A stretch of DNA of 64,000 nt from positions 1,674,001 through 1,738,000 of the forward strand of contig NZ_CP028324.1 of the NCBI RefSeq assembly GCF_003028855.1, written 5' to 3'. Source of the stretch: Pseudoduganella armeniaca. Its GTDB lineage: Bacteria; Pseudomonadota; Gammaproteobacteria; Burkholderiales; Burkholderiaceae_D. Below, one piece after another: positions 18,605-26,845 of the stretch (within the stretch, counting starts at the first letter, position 1; each line of letters starts with the position of its first letter). The notes below the pieces were generated by a model. It was not told the origin of the DNA, ran no database searches, and was given only the letters and a program-made list of their open reading frames with translations. A program made the position numbers and the translations under genes.

Positions 18605-19600
18605 TCAGGCCGGGCAGGCCGCGCCCGTGCGGATGTCGATGACCTTGACCTTGCCGTCGATGATGTCCTTGCGTGCACCCAGGACTTTCTTTTCGATTTC
18701 CGGCGTGATCGCCTTGCGGTTGTGCTCGTCCAGCGCCCAGTCCACGCCGCCTTCCTTCAGGCCCTTGGCGGTGACGCCGCCCTTCCAGGTGCCGTTCTTC
18801 ATCTGCATGAAGCTGTCGTAGACGGCGTTGTCGACGCGCTTGACCATCGAGGTCAGCACGGTGCCCGGATACAGGTGGTTCTGGTTGGAGTCGACGCCGA
18901 TGGCCAGCTTGCCTTTTTCCTTGGCCATCTGCAGCGTGCCCAGGCCCGAACCGCCGGCCACCGCGAACACCACGTCCACGCCGCGCTCGAACTGCGAGCG
19001 GGCCAGTTCGCCGCCCTTGGCCGGATCGTTCCAGGCCGCGGCGGTGGTGCCGACCATGTTCTGCACGATTTCCGCTTTCTTGTCGGTGGCTTTCGCGCCT
19101 TGCGCGTAGCCGCAGGCGAAGGTGCGGATCAGCGGGATGTCGATGCCGCCGATGAAGCCCAGCTTCTTCGACTTCGAGGCCGCGGCCGCGGCGACGCCCA
19201 CCAGGTACGAGCCTTCTTCTTCCTTGAAGACGATCGAGTTGACGTTGGCGCCTTGCGCCACGCCGTCGATCAGTACGAAGCGCACGTTCGGGAATTCCTT
19301 CGCGACCTTCTGCACGGCCTGGGTCTGGGCGAAGCCGATCGATGCGATCAGGTCCAGCTTCTTGCGCGCGAGGCCGCGCAGCACCTGCTCGGCCTGCGTA
19401 TCGGACGAAGCCTGCACTTCGATGAAGTTGATGTTCGTGTCCTTCTTGAAGCGCGTGGCGCCTTCGAAAGCGGACTGGTTGAACGATTTGTCGAACTTGC
19501 CGCCCGCATCGTAGACGATGCCCAGCTTGGGCGTGGCGGCGCATGCGCCAGCCGACACCGCAACGGCTGCGATCATCATCGTAAGTTGTTTGATTTGCAT
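18605..19600 (-). CDS. BMP-family nucleoside-binding protein of the ABC importer
   Basis: 331 residues with an N-terminal export signal (MQIKQLTMMIAAVAVSAGACAA; the AGAC could be a weak lipobox, so it may be a lipoprotein). The mature part shows BMP/PnrA features: GIVYDAGGKFDKSFNQSAFEG near the N-terminus, SIGFAQTQAV, GFIGGIDIPLIR, a VFAVAGGSGLGTLQ segment, IGVDSNQNHLYPGTVLTSMVKR, and WKGG. PnrA/BmpA homologues bind purine or pyrimidine nucleosides. It is the promoter-proximal gene of the operon, with AGGAG just upstream of the ATG and a TACAAT box at about 19626-19631 on the minus strand. Confidence 0.92.
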   Translation of the reverse strand: MQIKQLTMMIAAVAVSAGACAATPKLGIVYDAGGKFDKSFNQSAFEGATRFKKDTNINFIEVQASSDTQAEQVLRGLARKKLDLIASIGFAQTQAVQKVAKEFPNVRFVLIDGVAQGANVNSIVFKEEEGSYLVGVAAAAASKSKKLGFIGGIDIPLIRTFACGYAQGAKATDKKAEIVQNMVGTTAAAWNDPAKGGELARSQFERGVDVVFAVAGGSGLGTLQMAKEKGKLAIGVDSNQNHLYPGTVLTSMVKRVDNAVYDSFMQMKNGTWKGGVTAKGLKEGGVDWALDEHNRKAITPEIEKKVLGARKDIIDGKVKVIDIRTGAACPA

Positions 19601-19811
19601 GAATAGGCTCCTGGAAGTTCGTTATTGTATAGTTTTTGCGAGCAAAACATGTAGGCCACTATTGCCCGAAGCCGGCAAACGCGCCGAATTTAGAGGCCGG
19701 GCTCGATGCATTGCTGCTAACTATCGTTGCCAGATTCTTACTTATTAGCAAATTGCTACCGACTCGGCACCGCGCTGTAGCGTTGGCGCAACATCACGTC
19801 ACGCGACCGAG

Positions 19812-19834
19812 AACGCCCTCTGGCGTTGTTTTTT
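19812..19834 (+). terminator. Orphan terminator-like hairpin on the plus strand
   Basis: AACGCC (19812-19817), loop CTCT, GGCGTT (19822-19827), then GTTTTTT. A short six-base stem with a T-tract and no plus-strand gene upstream since the intergenic region began. It could end a small RNA transcribed from about 19650, or be chance. Confidence 0.35.
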
Positions 19835-20004
19835 GGTATTTCGACCGCTTCGGCCCGATTCCTCGCGCTGTTTCGCCGACGCGGCGCTTTCACCGGTTTC
19901 CCCTCTGTACGGCGCGCCGTTGCCGCATGCCACCGTCTCCACAGCAGCCCAGCGGGGCAGCTCACAACTATGCAACAGCCGTGATATGTATGACAAATAC
20001 GTTT

Positions 20005-20037
20005 TTGCTTGCCGATTTATATTAAATTGATATCAAT
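20005..20037 (+). promoter_or_regulatory. Putative promoter with palindrome upstream of the second TonB receptor
   Basis: TTGCTT (20005-20010) and TGATAT (20028-20033) are separated by 17 bp and could be -35 and -10. The -10 lies inside the perfect palindrome ATTGATATCAAT (20026-20037), flanked by CCGATT (20012) and AATCGG (20035). A repressor bound there would block the promoter; the protein is unknown. Confidence 0.35.
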
Positions 20038-20173
20038 CGGTTTGCTCCTTCTCCGATTTTCGGTCACTGGGATTGGTGCTAGCATCCCGTCTTGCCTGCA
20101 GTTTTCCTAGCTAAATTGCGCACTTTGCAGTGTTTTCTATCCCGAATTCCAATAAACAAGAAGGAGCTGGTCC

Positions 20174-22459
20174 ATGTCTGAATCCACCCGGTACACTGCC
20201 CGTACCCTGATCGCGCTGGCGATTGCCGCCGCATTCCCCCTGCACGGGGCCATCGCGCAGGAGGCGCAACAGCCAGCCACCGGCAGCGACAGCGCCAGCG
20301 ACGTCGTCGTCGAGAAACGCCAGCCCGGCCAGCTCGAGCAGGTCATCGTGACGGCGCAGCGCCGCGCCGAGAACATCAAGGACGTGCCGATGTCGATCGC
20401 CACCGTCAAGGGCGAAAAACTGGACGTGCTGACCTCCGGCGGCCAGGACATCCGCTTCCTGTCCGGCCGTTCGCCATCGGTCGCCATCGAGTCCGACTAC
20501 GGCCGTACCTTCCCGCGCTTCTATATCCGTGGCCTGGGCAATACCGACTTCGACCTGAACGCATCGCAGCCGGTCGGCCTGGTGATGGACGACATCGTGC
20601 AGGAAAACCCGATGCTGAAGGGCTTCCCGGTGTTCGACGTGGACCAGGTCGAAGTGCTGCGCGGGCCGCAGGGCACGCTGTTCGGCCGTAACTCGCCGGC
20701 CGGCGTCATCAAGTTCGACTCGGCCAAGCCGGTGTTCAAGACGGAAGGCTACCTGTCCGCCGGCTTCGGCAAGGACCGCATCCGCAATATCGACGGCGCC
20801 TACAACATCCCGGTCAGCGACACCGTGGCGGTCCGCTTCTCCGGCCAGTCGCAGCACCGCGGCGACCGCGTGCACAACGACCGTCCGACCGGCACGCGCG
20901 ACTTCGAAGGCTACAAGGACAACGCCGCGCGTCTGCAGGTGCTGGTCAAGCCGACGGCCAACTTCAGCGCCCTGTTCAACGTGCACGGCCGCGACATGGA
21001 TGGCACCGCGACGCTGTTCCGCGCCAATATCCTGAAGAAGGGCACCAACGACCTGGTCGACAACTTCGACTACGGCAGCTATCCGACCGACGGCATCAAC
21101 GAGCAGCACCTGAAGAACAAGGGCGCCAGCCTGCGCATGCGCTGGGACCTGCCGGGCATCACGCTGCACTCGATCACCGGCTACGAGAAGCTGGACTTCT
21201 TCAGCCGCGCCGACGTCGACGGCGGCTACGGTGCTTCCTACGCGCCGCCGATGGGCCCGGGCTTCATCCCGTTCCTGGTCGAGACGGCCGACCTGATCCC
21301 GAACCACAAGCAGATCTCGCAGGAGCTGCGCGCCGAGTCCAGCACCAAGGGCCCACTGCAGTGGATCGCCGGCGTGTTCTACTTCAAGGAAGACATCCAG
21401 ATCGACAGCATCTCCTTCAACTCGCTGGCACCGGGCAATCCGCAGAATGCCAACTACGCGACGCAGGAGCAGAACGCGAAATCGTGGGCGGCCTTCGGCT
21501 CGCTGAACTACGCGATCAACGATCGCCTGAAGGTACGCGGCGGCCTGCGCTACACCAGCGACAAGAAGGACTTCGTGGCGAAGCGCATCGAGACCACGGG
21601 CCGCAGCTACCATCAGCTGTCGGACGATTCGACCAACATCAGCTGGGATGCCAGCGGCACCTACGTGCTGACCAAGGACACCAACCTGTTCGCGCGCATC
21701 GCGACGGGCTACCGCGCGCCGTCGATGCAGGGCCGCCTGAACGACCTGTCCAGCCGTCCTTCGATGGCCGGCGCCGAGAAGGTGCTGTCGTATGAAGCCG
21801 GTATCAAGCAGGACCTGTTCGACCGCCGCGCGCGCCTGTCGGCCACGGCGTTCCACTACCGCGTCAAGGACAAGCAGCTGACGGCCGGCAGCGGTTCGAT
21901 CAACATGAACCAGCTGCTCAACGCCGACAAGGCGACGGGCCAGGGCGTGGAACTGGACATCCAGGCCAACCTGTCCGACTCGCTGTCGGCCACGTTCGGC
22001 AGCAGCTACAACGATACCGAGATCAAGGACTCCAGCCTGTACGTGCTGCCTTGCGGTGGCGGCTGCACGGTGACGAACCCGGTCTCGTTCGTGAACGGCA
22101 CCCGTGTCGCCCTGATCAACGGCAACCCGCTGCCGCGCGCACCGAAGTGGCAGCACAACTTCACGCTGAAGTACAGCACCCCGGTCGCGAACGGCGAGTT
22201 CTATGCGTTCACCGACTGGTCGTACCGTTCGTCGTACAACTTCTTCCTGTACGAAGCGGTCGAGTACAAGGCCAAGGACCTGCTGGAAGGCGGCCTGCGC
22301 TTGGGCTACAAATGGGGTGACGGCAAGTACGACCTGGCCGTCTACGGCCGCAACATCACGGACGAGGTACAGTCCGTGGGCGCGATCGACTTCAACAACA
22401 TGACCGGTATCCTGAACGAGCCACGCACCTACGGTGTGCAGTTCAAAATGAATTTCTGA
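20174..22459 (+). CDS. TonB-dependent receptor (sphingomonad/Caulobacter-like type)
   Basis: 761-residue outer-membrane receptor. Signal peptide ends near GAIAQ (~residue 25). A TonB-box-like segment LEQVIVTAQRRAENIKDVPM (~56-75) precedes the plug, which contains RFYIRGLGNTDFD, VFDVDQVEVLRGPQGTLFGRNSPAGVIKF. The barrel ends with YGVQFKMNF, a terminal Phe. There is no carboxypeptidase-regulatory domain, unlike the receptor at 5229. The substrate cannot be deduced. It is divergent from the nucleoside importer, and the two could share regulation. A terminator follows the stop by 27 bp, separating it from the DUF969 gene. Confidence 0.92.
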   Translation: MSESTRYTARTLIALAIAAAFPLHGAIAQEAQQPATGSDSASDVVVEKRQPGQLEQVIVTAQRRAENIKDVPMSIATVKGEKLDVLTSGGQDIRFLSGRSPSVAIESDYGRTFPRFYIRGLGNTDFDLNASQPVGLVMDDIVQENPMLKGFPVFDVDQVEVLRGPQGTLFGRNSPAGVIKFDSAKPVFKTEGYLSAGFGKDRIRNIDGAYNIPVSDTVAVRFSGQSQHRGDRVHNDRPTGTRDFEGYKDNAARLQVLVKPTANFSALFNVHGRDMDGTATLFRANILKKGTNDLVDNFDYGSYPTDGINEQHLKNKGASLRMRWDLPGITLHSITGYEKLDFFSRADVDGGYGASYAPPMGPGFIPFLVETADLIPNHKQISQELRAESSTKGPLQWIAGVFYFKEDIQIDSISFNSLAPGNPQNANYATQEQNAKSWAAFGSLNYAINDRLKVRGGLRYTSDKKDFVAKRIETTGRSYHQLSDDSTNISWDASGTYVLTKDTNLFARIATGYRAPSMQGRLNDLSSRPSMAGAEKVLSYEAGIKQDLFDRRARLSATAFHYRVKDKQLTAGSGSINMNQLLNADKATGQGVELDIQANLSDSLSATFGSSYNDTEIKDSSLYVLPCGGGCTVTNPVSFVNGTRVALINGNPLPRAPKWQHNFTLKYSTPVANGEFYAFTDWSYRSSYNFFLYEAVEYKAKDLLEGGLRLGYKWGDGKYDLAVYGRNITDEVQSVGAIDFNNMTGILNEPRTYGVQFKMNF

Positions 22460-22486
22460 TACTGTTGGTTACGTAGCTTGAAGCCT

Positions 22487-22512
22487 GCCCCGCCTAGTGC
22501 GGGGCTTTTTTT
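22487..22512 (+). terminator. Rho-independent terminator of the second TonB receptor gene
   Basis: GCCCCGC (22487-22493), five-base loop, GCGGGGC (22499-22505), then seven T residues (22506-22512). Confidence 0.92.
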
Positions 22513-22546
22513 GCGCTACCAACTCGCAATATCTAGTGGAGGATGA

Positions 22547-23239
22547 ATGCAGTCTGCTGTGAATCTATGGGCATTGCTGGGCGTGGCCGTCATCGTCGCC
22601 GGCTTCTTGTTGCGGTTGCATCCGGTGCTGGTCGTGCTGGCCGCTTGCCTGGCGACGGGCGTCGCTGTGTGGATGCCGCCACTGGAATGGCTGGCTGCGC
22701 TCGGCAGTGCCTTCGTCAAGACGCGCAACCTGCCGCTGATCCTGCTGCTGCCGCTAGCGGCCATCGGGCTGCTCGAGCGCTTCGGGCTGCGCGAGCATGC
22801 GCAGGCGGCGATCGGCCGGGTGCGCTCGGCCACGGCGGGGCGCCTGCTGATCGTTTATCTCGCCATCCGCGAGGGCGCGGCCGCGGTCGGGCTGACGTCG
22901 ATCGGCGGCCACCCGACCATGGTGCGGCCGCTGATGGCGCCGATGGCCGAGGGCGCGGCCGAGCGGCAGGCCGCCGCGCGAGGCGCGACACTGTCCGACG
23001 CGGCGCGCCAGCGCGTGCGCGCGATGACGGCCGCCACCGACAACGTCGGCCTGTTCTTCGGCGAGGACATCTTCGTCGCCTTCGGTGCCATCGTGCTGAT
23101 GCAGACGATCCTGCGCGGCGAGGGCATCGAGGTCGATCCGCTGCACATGGCGCTGTGGGGCATCCCGACGGCGATCTCCGCCTTCATCATCCACGCCTGG
23201 CGCCTGCGCCGCCTGGACCTCTATCTGGCGCGCGCATGA
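22547..23239 (+). CDS. DUF969-family membrane protein
   Basis: 230 residues, mostly hydrophobic, with about five to six predicted membrane helices. Conserved-looking loops include AIREGAAAVGLTSIGGHPTMVRPLMAPMAEGAAE and AATDNVGLFFGEDIFVAFGAIVLM. This matches the DUF969 family, always found with DUF979. The downstream DUF979 gene overlaps its stop by four bases, so the two probably form one membrane complex. A ribosome-binding GGAGG lies before the ATG. The molecular function is not established; a transporter role is inferred from the membrane topology and from the peptidase gene that follows. Confidence 0.85.
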   Translation: MQSAVNLWALLGVAVIVAGFLLRLHPVLVVLAACLATGVAVWMPPLEWLAALGSAFVKTRNLPLILLLPLAAIGLLERFGLREHAQAAIGRVRSATAGRLLIVYLAIREGAAAVGLTSIGGHPTMVRPLMAPMAEGAAERQAAARGATLSDAARQRVRAMTAATDNVGLFFGEDIFVAFGAIVLMQTILRGEGIEVDPLHMALWGIPTAISAFIIHAWRLRRLDLYLARA

Positions 23240-24192
23240 TCCTCAGGCTCGAGCATTTCTATTATGTGGTGGGGGCGATCCTGGCGATCGTCGCGTGGAT
23301 GTCGGCCACGGATCGCAGCAACCCGCGCCGCTACCCGACGGCGCTGTTCTGGGGCCTGTACGCCGCCGTGTACCTCGGTGGCGACGCGATGCCGCCCGCG
23401 CTGGCGGGTGCCATCGTCGTGGCGATGGCGCTGCTGGCGGGGTTCGGCGGCGTGCGCAGCGGCAGGCCGGACGTGCTGCCGGACGACGAACGCCGCGCCA
23501 GCGCGCGCCGACTTGGCCACAAGCTGTTCCTGCCGGCGCTGGCGATCCCGCTGGTGACGGTCATTGCGTCGACCTTGCTGAAGGACGTCAAGGTCGGGGA
23601 GCTGCTCCTGATCGATCCGAAGCAGGCCACACTGGTCGGGCTGGGCTGCGCCTCCATCATCGCGGCCGCATTGGCGTGCCGGCTGACGCATTCGACACCG
23701 TTGCGCGCCATGCGCGAGCACCGCCGCCTTGTCGACGCGCTGGGCTGGGCGTTTTTCCTGCCGCACCTGCTGGCGATCCTGGGCCTCTTGTTCACCCAGG
23801 TCGGCGTGGGCAAGGCCGTCGCGCACCTGGCCACCTCGTACATTCCGATGGATTCGCGGCTGGTCGCCGTGACGGTGTATTGTGTCGGCATGGCGCTGTT
23901 CACGATCGTCATGGGTAACGGCTTTGCCGCGTTCCCCGTGATGACGGGCGGCGTCGGCATCCCGGTGCTGGTCGGCGTGTTTCACGCCAACCCGGCCGTG
24001 ATGGCGGCGATCGGCATGTTCAGCGCCTATTGCGGCACGTTGATGACGCCGATGGCGGCCAACTTCAACATCGTGCCGGCCGCGCTATTGGAACTGCCCG
24101 ACAAGCACGCCGTCATCAAGGCGCAAGTGCCGACGGCGCTGCCGCTCTTGGGCGTGAATATCGTATTGCTGTACTTCCTGATGAACCGATGA
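23236..24192 (+). CDS. DUF979-family membrane protein
   Basis: 318 residues from the ATG at 23236, which overlaps the DUF969 stop (ATGA). About eight to nine membrane helices. Recognisable stretches are the N-terminal MILRLEHFYYVVGAILA and the C-terminal GNGFAAFPVMTGGVGIPVLVG, FSAYCGTLMTPMAANFNIVPAALLEL. DUF979 and DUF969 are companion families typically next to pyroglutamyl peptidase, as here (its gene overlaps the DUF979 stop by four bases). Inference: uptake or export of pyroglutamyl compounds. Not part of the nucleic-acid theme. Confidence 0.85.
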   Translation: MILRLEHFYYVVGAILAIVAWMSATDRSNPRRYPTALFWGLYAAVYLGGDAMPPALAGAIVVAMALLAGFGGVRSGRPDVLPDDERRASARRLGHKLFLPALAIPLVTVIASTLLKDVKVGELLLIDPKQATLVGLGCASIIAAALACRLTHSTPLRAMREHRRLVDALGWAFFLPHLLAILGLLFTQVGVGKAVAHLATSYIPMDSRLVAVTVYCVGMALFTIVMGNGFAAFPVMTGGVGIPVLVGVFHANPAVMAAIGMFSAYCGTLMTPMAANFNIVPAALLELPDKHAVIKAQVPTALPLLGVNIVLLYFLMNR

Positions 24193-24836
24193 CCACCGTA
24201 CTTCTCACAGGCTTCGAGCCCTTCAACCAACAACCGATCAACCCCGCGTGGGAAGCCGTGCGCGCGCTGGAGGGCTGGGCGGAGGAGGGCATCGCTGTCC
24301 ACATCCGCCAGCTGCCCTGTGTATTCGGGCACGCGGCCGAGGTGCTGCGCGAGGCGATCGACGTTATTCGGCCGGACGTCGTCATCGCCGTCGGCCAGGC
24401 CGGCGGCCGCGCCGACATCACCGTCGAGCGCGTGGCCATCAATATCGACGACGCGCCGATCGCGGACAACCGTGCCGTCCAGCTGGTGGACGAGCCGATC
24501 GTGCCGGACGGTCCCGCCGCTTACTTTGCCACCTTGCCGATCAAGGCTATCGTGCATGCTTTACGTGCGGCCGGGCTGCCGGCATCGGTGTCGCAGACGG
24601 CTGGGACGTTTGTCTGCAATCACGTGTTCTATCAGCTGATGCATACGCTGCGCGCACAGCCTGGAGTACGTGCTGGGTTCATCCATATTCCGTTTTTGCC
24701 GCAGCAGGCGGCGCGGCAGCCGGTGCCGACGGCGAGCATGGCGCTGGCGGATATGGTCGAGGGGTTGAGGATTGCGGTGCGGACGGCTTGTGCGATGCAA
24801 GGAGATCTGCGCGAGGCCGGTGGCGGGACGCATTGA
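24189..24836 (+). CDS. pcp: Pyroglutamyl-peptidase I
   Basis: 215-residue C15 cysteine peptidase that removes N-terminal pyroglutamate from peptides in the cytoplasm. The N-terminal LLTGFEPFNQQPINPAWEAV is the family signature. The catalytic triad is visible: Glu in GRADITVERVAIN (~80), Cys in AGTFVCNHVFYQLMH (~143) and His in GFIHIPFLPQQ (~167). The ATG overlaps the DUF979 stop, so DUF969-DUF979-pcp is a three-gene operon. A repeat block follows its stop after 24 bp. Confidence 0.94.
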   Translation: MTTVLLTGFEPFNQQPINPAWEAVRALEGWAEEGIAVHIRQLPCVFGHAAEVLREAIDVIRPDVVIAVGQAGGRADITVERVAINIDDAPIADNRAVQLVDEPIVPDGPAAYFATLPIKAIVHALRAAGLPASVSQTAGTFVCNHVFYQLMHTLRAQPGVRAGFIHIPFLPQQAARQPVPTASMALADMVEGLRIAVRTACAMQGDLREAGGGTH

Positions 24837-24860
24837 GCGCAGAATAGCAGCTTCAGGGTT

Positions 24861-24952
24861 GGGGTCTGCCGGGTCGCCGTATCGCCCCACAAGGGACTGA
24901 CCCCGGTTTCATTCGCGATAAAAACCAGGGTCAGTCCCGAAGGGACAGACCC
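24861..24952. repeat. Pair of inverted GGGGTC hairpins, degenerate copies
   Basis: 24861-24904 has the outer arms GGGGTCTG and GGGACTGACCCC with a divergent 22-nt interior, followed by GGTTT. 24928-24952 is the inverted compact form (GGGTCAGTCCC, loop, GGGACAGACCC), preceded by AAAACC. Same mirrored two-hairpin layout as at 4521-4651. It separates the convergent pcp and LysR genes. Confidence 0.75.
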
Positions 24953-24971
24953 TAAGCCCGAGACGGTTTGG

Positions 24972-25877
24972 CTACTCCCGCCCCGGCGGCCGCAAGATAT
25001 TCAAAAACGCCCGCACCACCGGCGCATCGTCCAAGGTGGTGTAGGTGATGTACAGGTTGGCCGACGGTGCATTGGTGCGGATCGGCAGGAACACCACGCC
25101 CGGCCAGCCGATGCGGCTCGTCGTTTCCGGCATCAAGGTCACGCCCAGGCCTGCGCCGACCATCGCCAATAACGTCTGCGGCTCGGAGGCTTCCTGGAAG
25201 ATCGCCGGCTGGAAGCCGGCGTTGACGCAGCACTGGATCAGGTAGCGGGGGAACGCGGACTTGTCCAGGGCCAGCGTCAGCATCGGCTCATCGGCGATGT
25301 CGGCCAGCTCGATGGCGTCGCGCTTGGCCAGCGGGTGGTGCTCGTTGACGGCCACGCAGACGTTCTCGCGGAAGCACAGCTCCTGGCGCAGGTTGTCGTT
25401 TTTCAGGTCGTTCTCGTCCAGCTTCGGCTCGCGCCAGAAGCCCACGTCGATCTGCTTGGCGCGCAGCGCGTCATACTGCACCGTGGGGCCGAACTCGTGG
25501 ATGGTCCATGTCACGCGCGGGTACTGGCTCTGGAACTGCTCCAGCAGGCTGGGGATCGGGCCCCACATCGCCGAGCCGACGATGCCCACGCGCAGCCGGC
25601 CCACTTCGCCGCGGTCGATCTGGCGCACCGTGTCGATCGTCATGCGCATCTTCGCCAGCAGGTCGGCGGCTTCGTTCATCAGGGCCCGGCCCGCGACCGT
25701 CAGCTCGAAACTGCGGGTGGTGCGGGCGAACAGCTTGACGCCCAGTTCCGCCTCCAGCTTCATGATCTGCTGCGACAGCGGCGGCTGCGAAATGTGCAGC
25801 CGTTCGGCGGCGCGGCTGAAGCTTTTCTCTTCGGCGACGGCCAGGAAGTACTTCAGTTGTTTCAGGTCGATCGACAT
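24972..25877 (-). CDS. LysR-family transcriptional regulator
   Basis: 301 residues. Winged helix-turn-helix at ~1-60 (LKQLKYFLAVAEEKSFSRAAERLHISQPPLSQQIMKLE) and a periplasmic-binding-like effector domain (~90-300, LRVGIVGSAMWGPIP). AGGAG is well placed before the ATG. It is last in the minus-strand run psuK-psuG-lysR with a 41-bp gap after psuG, so it may be co-transcribed with the pseudouridine genes. That co-direction is unusual for LysR regulators, which are more often divergent. The gap contains a 13-bp tandem repeat. Target and effector unknown. Confidence 0.9.
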   Translation of the reverse strand: MSIDLKQLKYFLAVAEEKSFSRAAERLHISQPPLSQQIMKLEAELGVKLFARTTRSFELTVAGRALMNEAADLLAKMRMTIDTVRQIDRGEVGRLRVGIVGSAMWGPIPSLLEQFQSQYPRVTWTIHEFGPTVQYDALRAKQIDVGFWREPKLDENDLKNDNLRQELCFRENVCVAVNEHHPLAKRDAIELADIADEPMLTLALDKSAFPRYLIQCCVNAGFQPAIFQEASEPQTLLAMVGAGLGVTLMPETTSRIGWPGVVFLPIRTNAPSANLYITYTTLDDAPVVRAFLNILRPPGRE

Positions 25878-25918
25878 GGGGCTCCTGCCAGCTTATTTGC
25901 TCGGCTTATTTGCTCTCA

Positions 25919-26839
25919 TTATGCGGTCGGATGCTCCGCCATCGCACGCGCCAGCGCGGCGCCCACGCGGGCATTGTTTTTCACCAGCGCGATATTGGTG
26001 GCCAGGCTGCGGCCCTGCGTCAGTGTCTTGATGCGGGCCAGCAGGAACGGCGTCACCTTCTTGCCCGTGACGCCGTTTTCTGCCGCTTCCTGCAGGGCCT
26101 GGACGGTGATCGCGTCGATCTCCTCCTTCGGCATCGCCTCGGCCTCGGGCACCGGATTGCTGACGACGACGCCGCCGTTCAGGCCCAGGCGCCACTTGGT
26201 CTGGATGAACGCAGCCTGCTCGGCCGGCGTGTCCAGCTGGAAGTCGGCATTGAAGCCGCTCTCGCGCGTGAAGAAGGCAGGGAAGCCGGGCTGGCCCACG
26301 CTGACGACCGGAACGCCATGCGTCTCCAGGTATTCCAGGGTCAGGCCGATGTCGAGGATCGATTTCACGCCCGCGCAGACCACGGCCACATTGGTCTGGG
26401 CCAGTTCCTGCAGGTCGGCCGAAATGTCGAAGCTGGTCTCGGCGCCGCGGTGCACGCCGCCGATGCCGCCCGTGACGAAGACGGGGATGCTGGCCAGCCG
26501 CGCGCAGATCATCGTCGCGGCGACGGTGGTGGCGCCCAGCTTGTTCTGCGCCAGGACGTAGGCGAGGTCGCGCCGGCTGACCTTCATTGCCTCGGGCGAC
26601 TGGCCCAGCAGCTCGAGCTGCTCGTCCGTCAGGCCGACGCAGATCTTGCCGCCGATGATGGCGATCGTCGCGGGCACGGCGCCGCCGTCACGGATGATCT
26701 GTTCCACTTCGCGTGCGGTCTGCACGTTCTGCGGGTAGGGCATGCCGTGCGAAATGATCGTCGATTCGAGGGCGACGATGGGCTGGCCGGCGGCGCGGGC
26801 AGCGGCCACTTCGGGCGAGAAAGAGAGAAACGGTTGCAT
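25919..26839 (-). CDS. psuG: Pseudouridine-5'-phosphate glycosidase
   Basis: 306 residues. PsuG cleaves the C-C glycosidic bond of pseudouridine 5'-phosphate into uracil and ribose 5-phosphate. Family signatures: VALESTIISHGMPYPQN (~24-40), GGAVPATIAIIGGKICVGL (~50-68), the KVSRRDLAYVLAQNKLGATTVAATM segment, FVTGGIGGVHRG and VVCAGVKSILDIG (the catalytic lysine region). The uracil released would enter the reductive pathway encoded at 47-55 kb. It starts six bases after the kinase stop, so the pair is an operon. Modified RNA (tRNA, rRNA) is the natural source of pseudouridine. Confidence 0.95.
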   Translation of the reverse strand: MQPFLSFSPEVAAARAAGQPIVALESTIISHGMPYPQNVQTAREVEQIIRDGGAVPATIAIIGGKICVGLTDEQLELLGQSPEAMKVSRRDLAYVLAQNKLGATTVAATMICARLASIPVFVTGGIGGVHRGAETSFDISADLQELAQTNVAVVCAGVKSILDIGLTLEYLETHGVPVVSVGQPGFPAFFTRESGFNADFQLDTPAEQAAFIQTKWRLGLNGGVVVSNPVPEAEAMPKEEIDAITVQALQEAAENGVTGKKVTPFLLARIKTLTQGRSLATNIALVKNNARVGAALARAMAEHPTA

Positions 26840-26845
26840 GGGCTG

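Larger units (their letters stand above)
19601..20173. other. 573-bp divergent intergenic region between the ABC importer and the second TonB receptor
   Basis: Holds the promoters of both divergent units but no convincing gene. Two things stand out: a terminator-like hairpin on the plus strand at 19812-19834, and the palindrome ATTGATATCAAT at 20026-20037. A ~65-codon open frame on the minus strand (19799-19996) has low-complexity, Arg/Lys/Ser-rich sequence without a ribosome-binding site; I do not call it a gene. Confidence 0.5.

Noticed and set aside
19799..19996. 65-codon minus-strand frame in the divergent intergenic region
   Set aside because: Low-complexity basic sequence with no start signal or recognisable homology; kept only as part of an unexplained region.
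20111..22156. 681-codon minus-strand frame opposite the second TonB receptor
   Set aside because: Same kind of shadow frame; Arg/Val/Gln-rich with no domain or ribosome-binding site.
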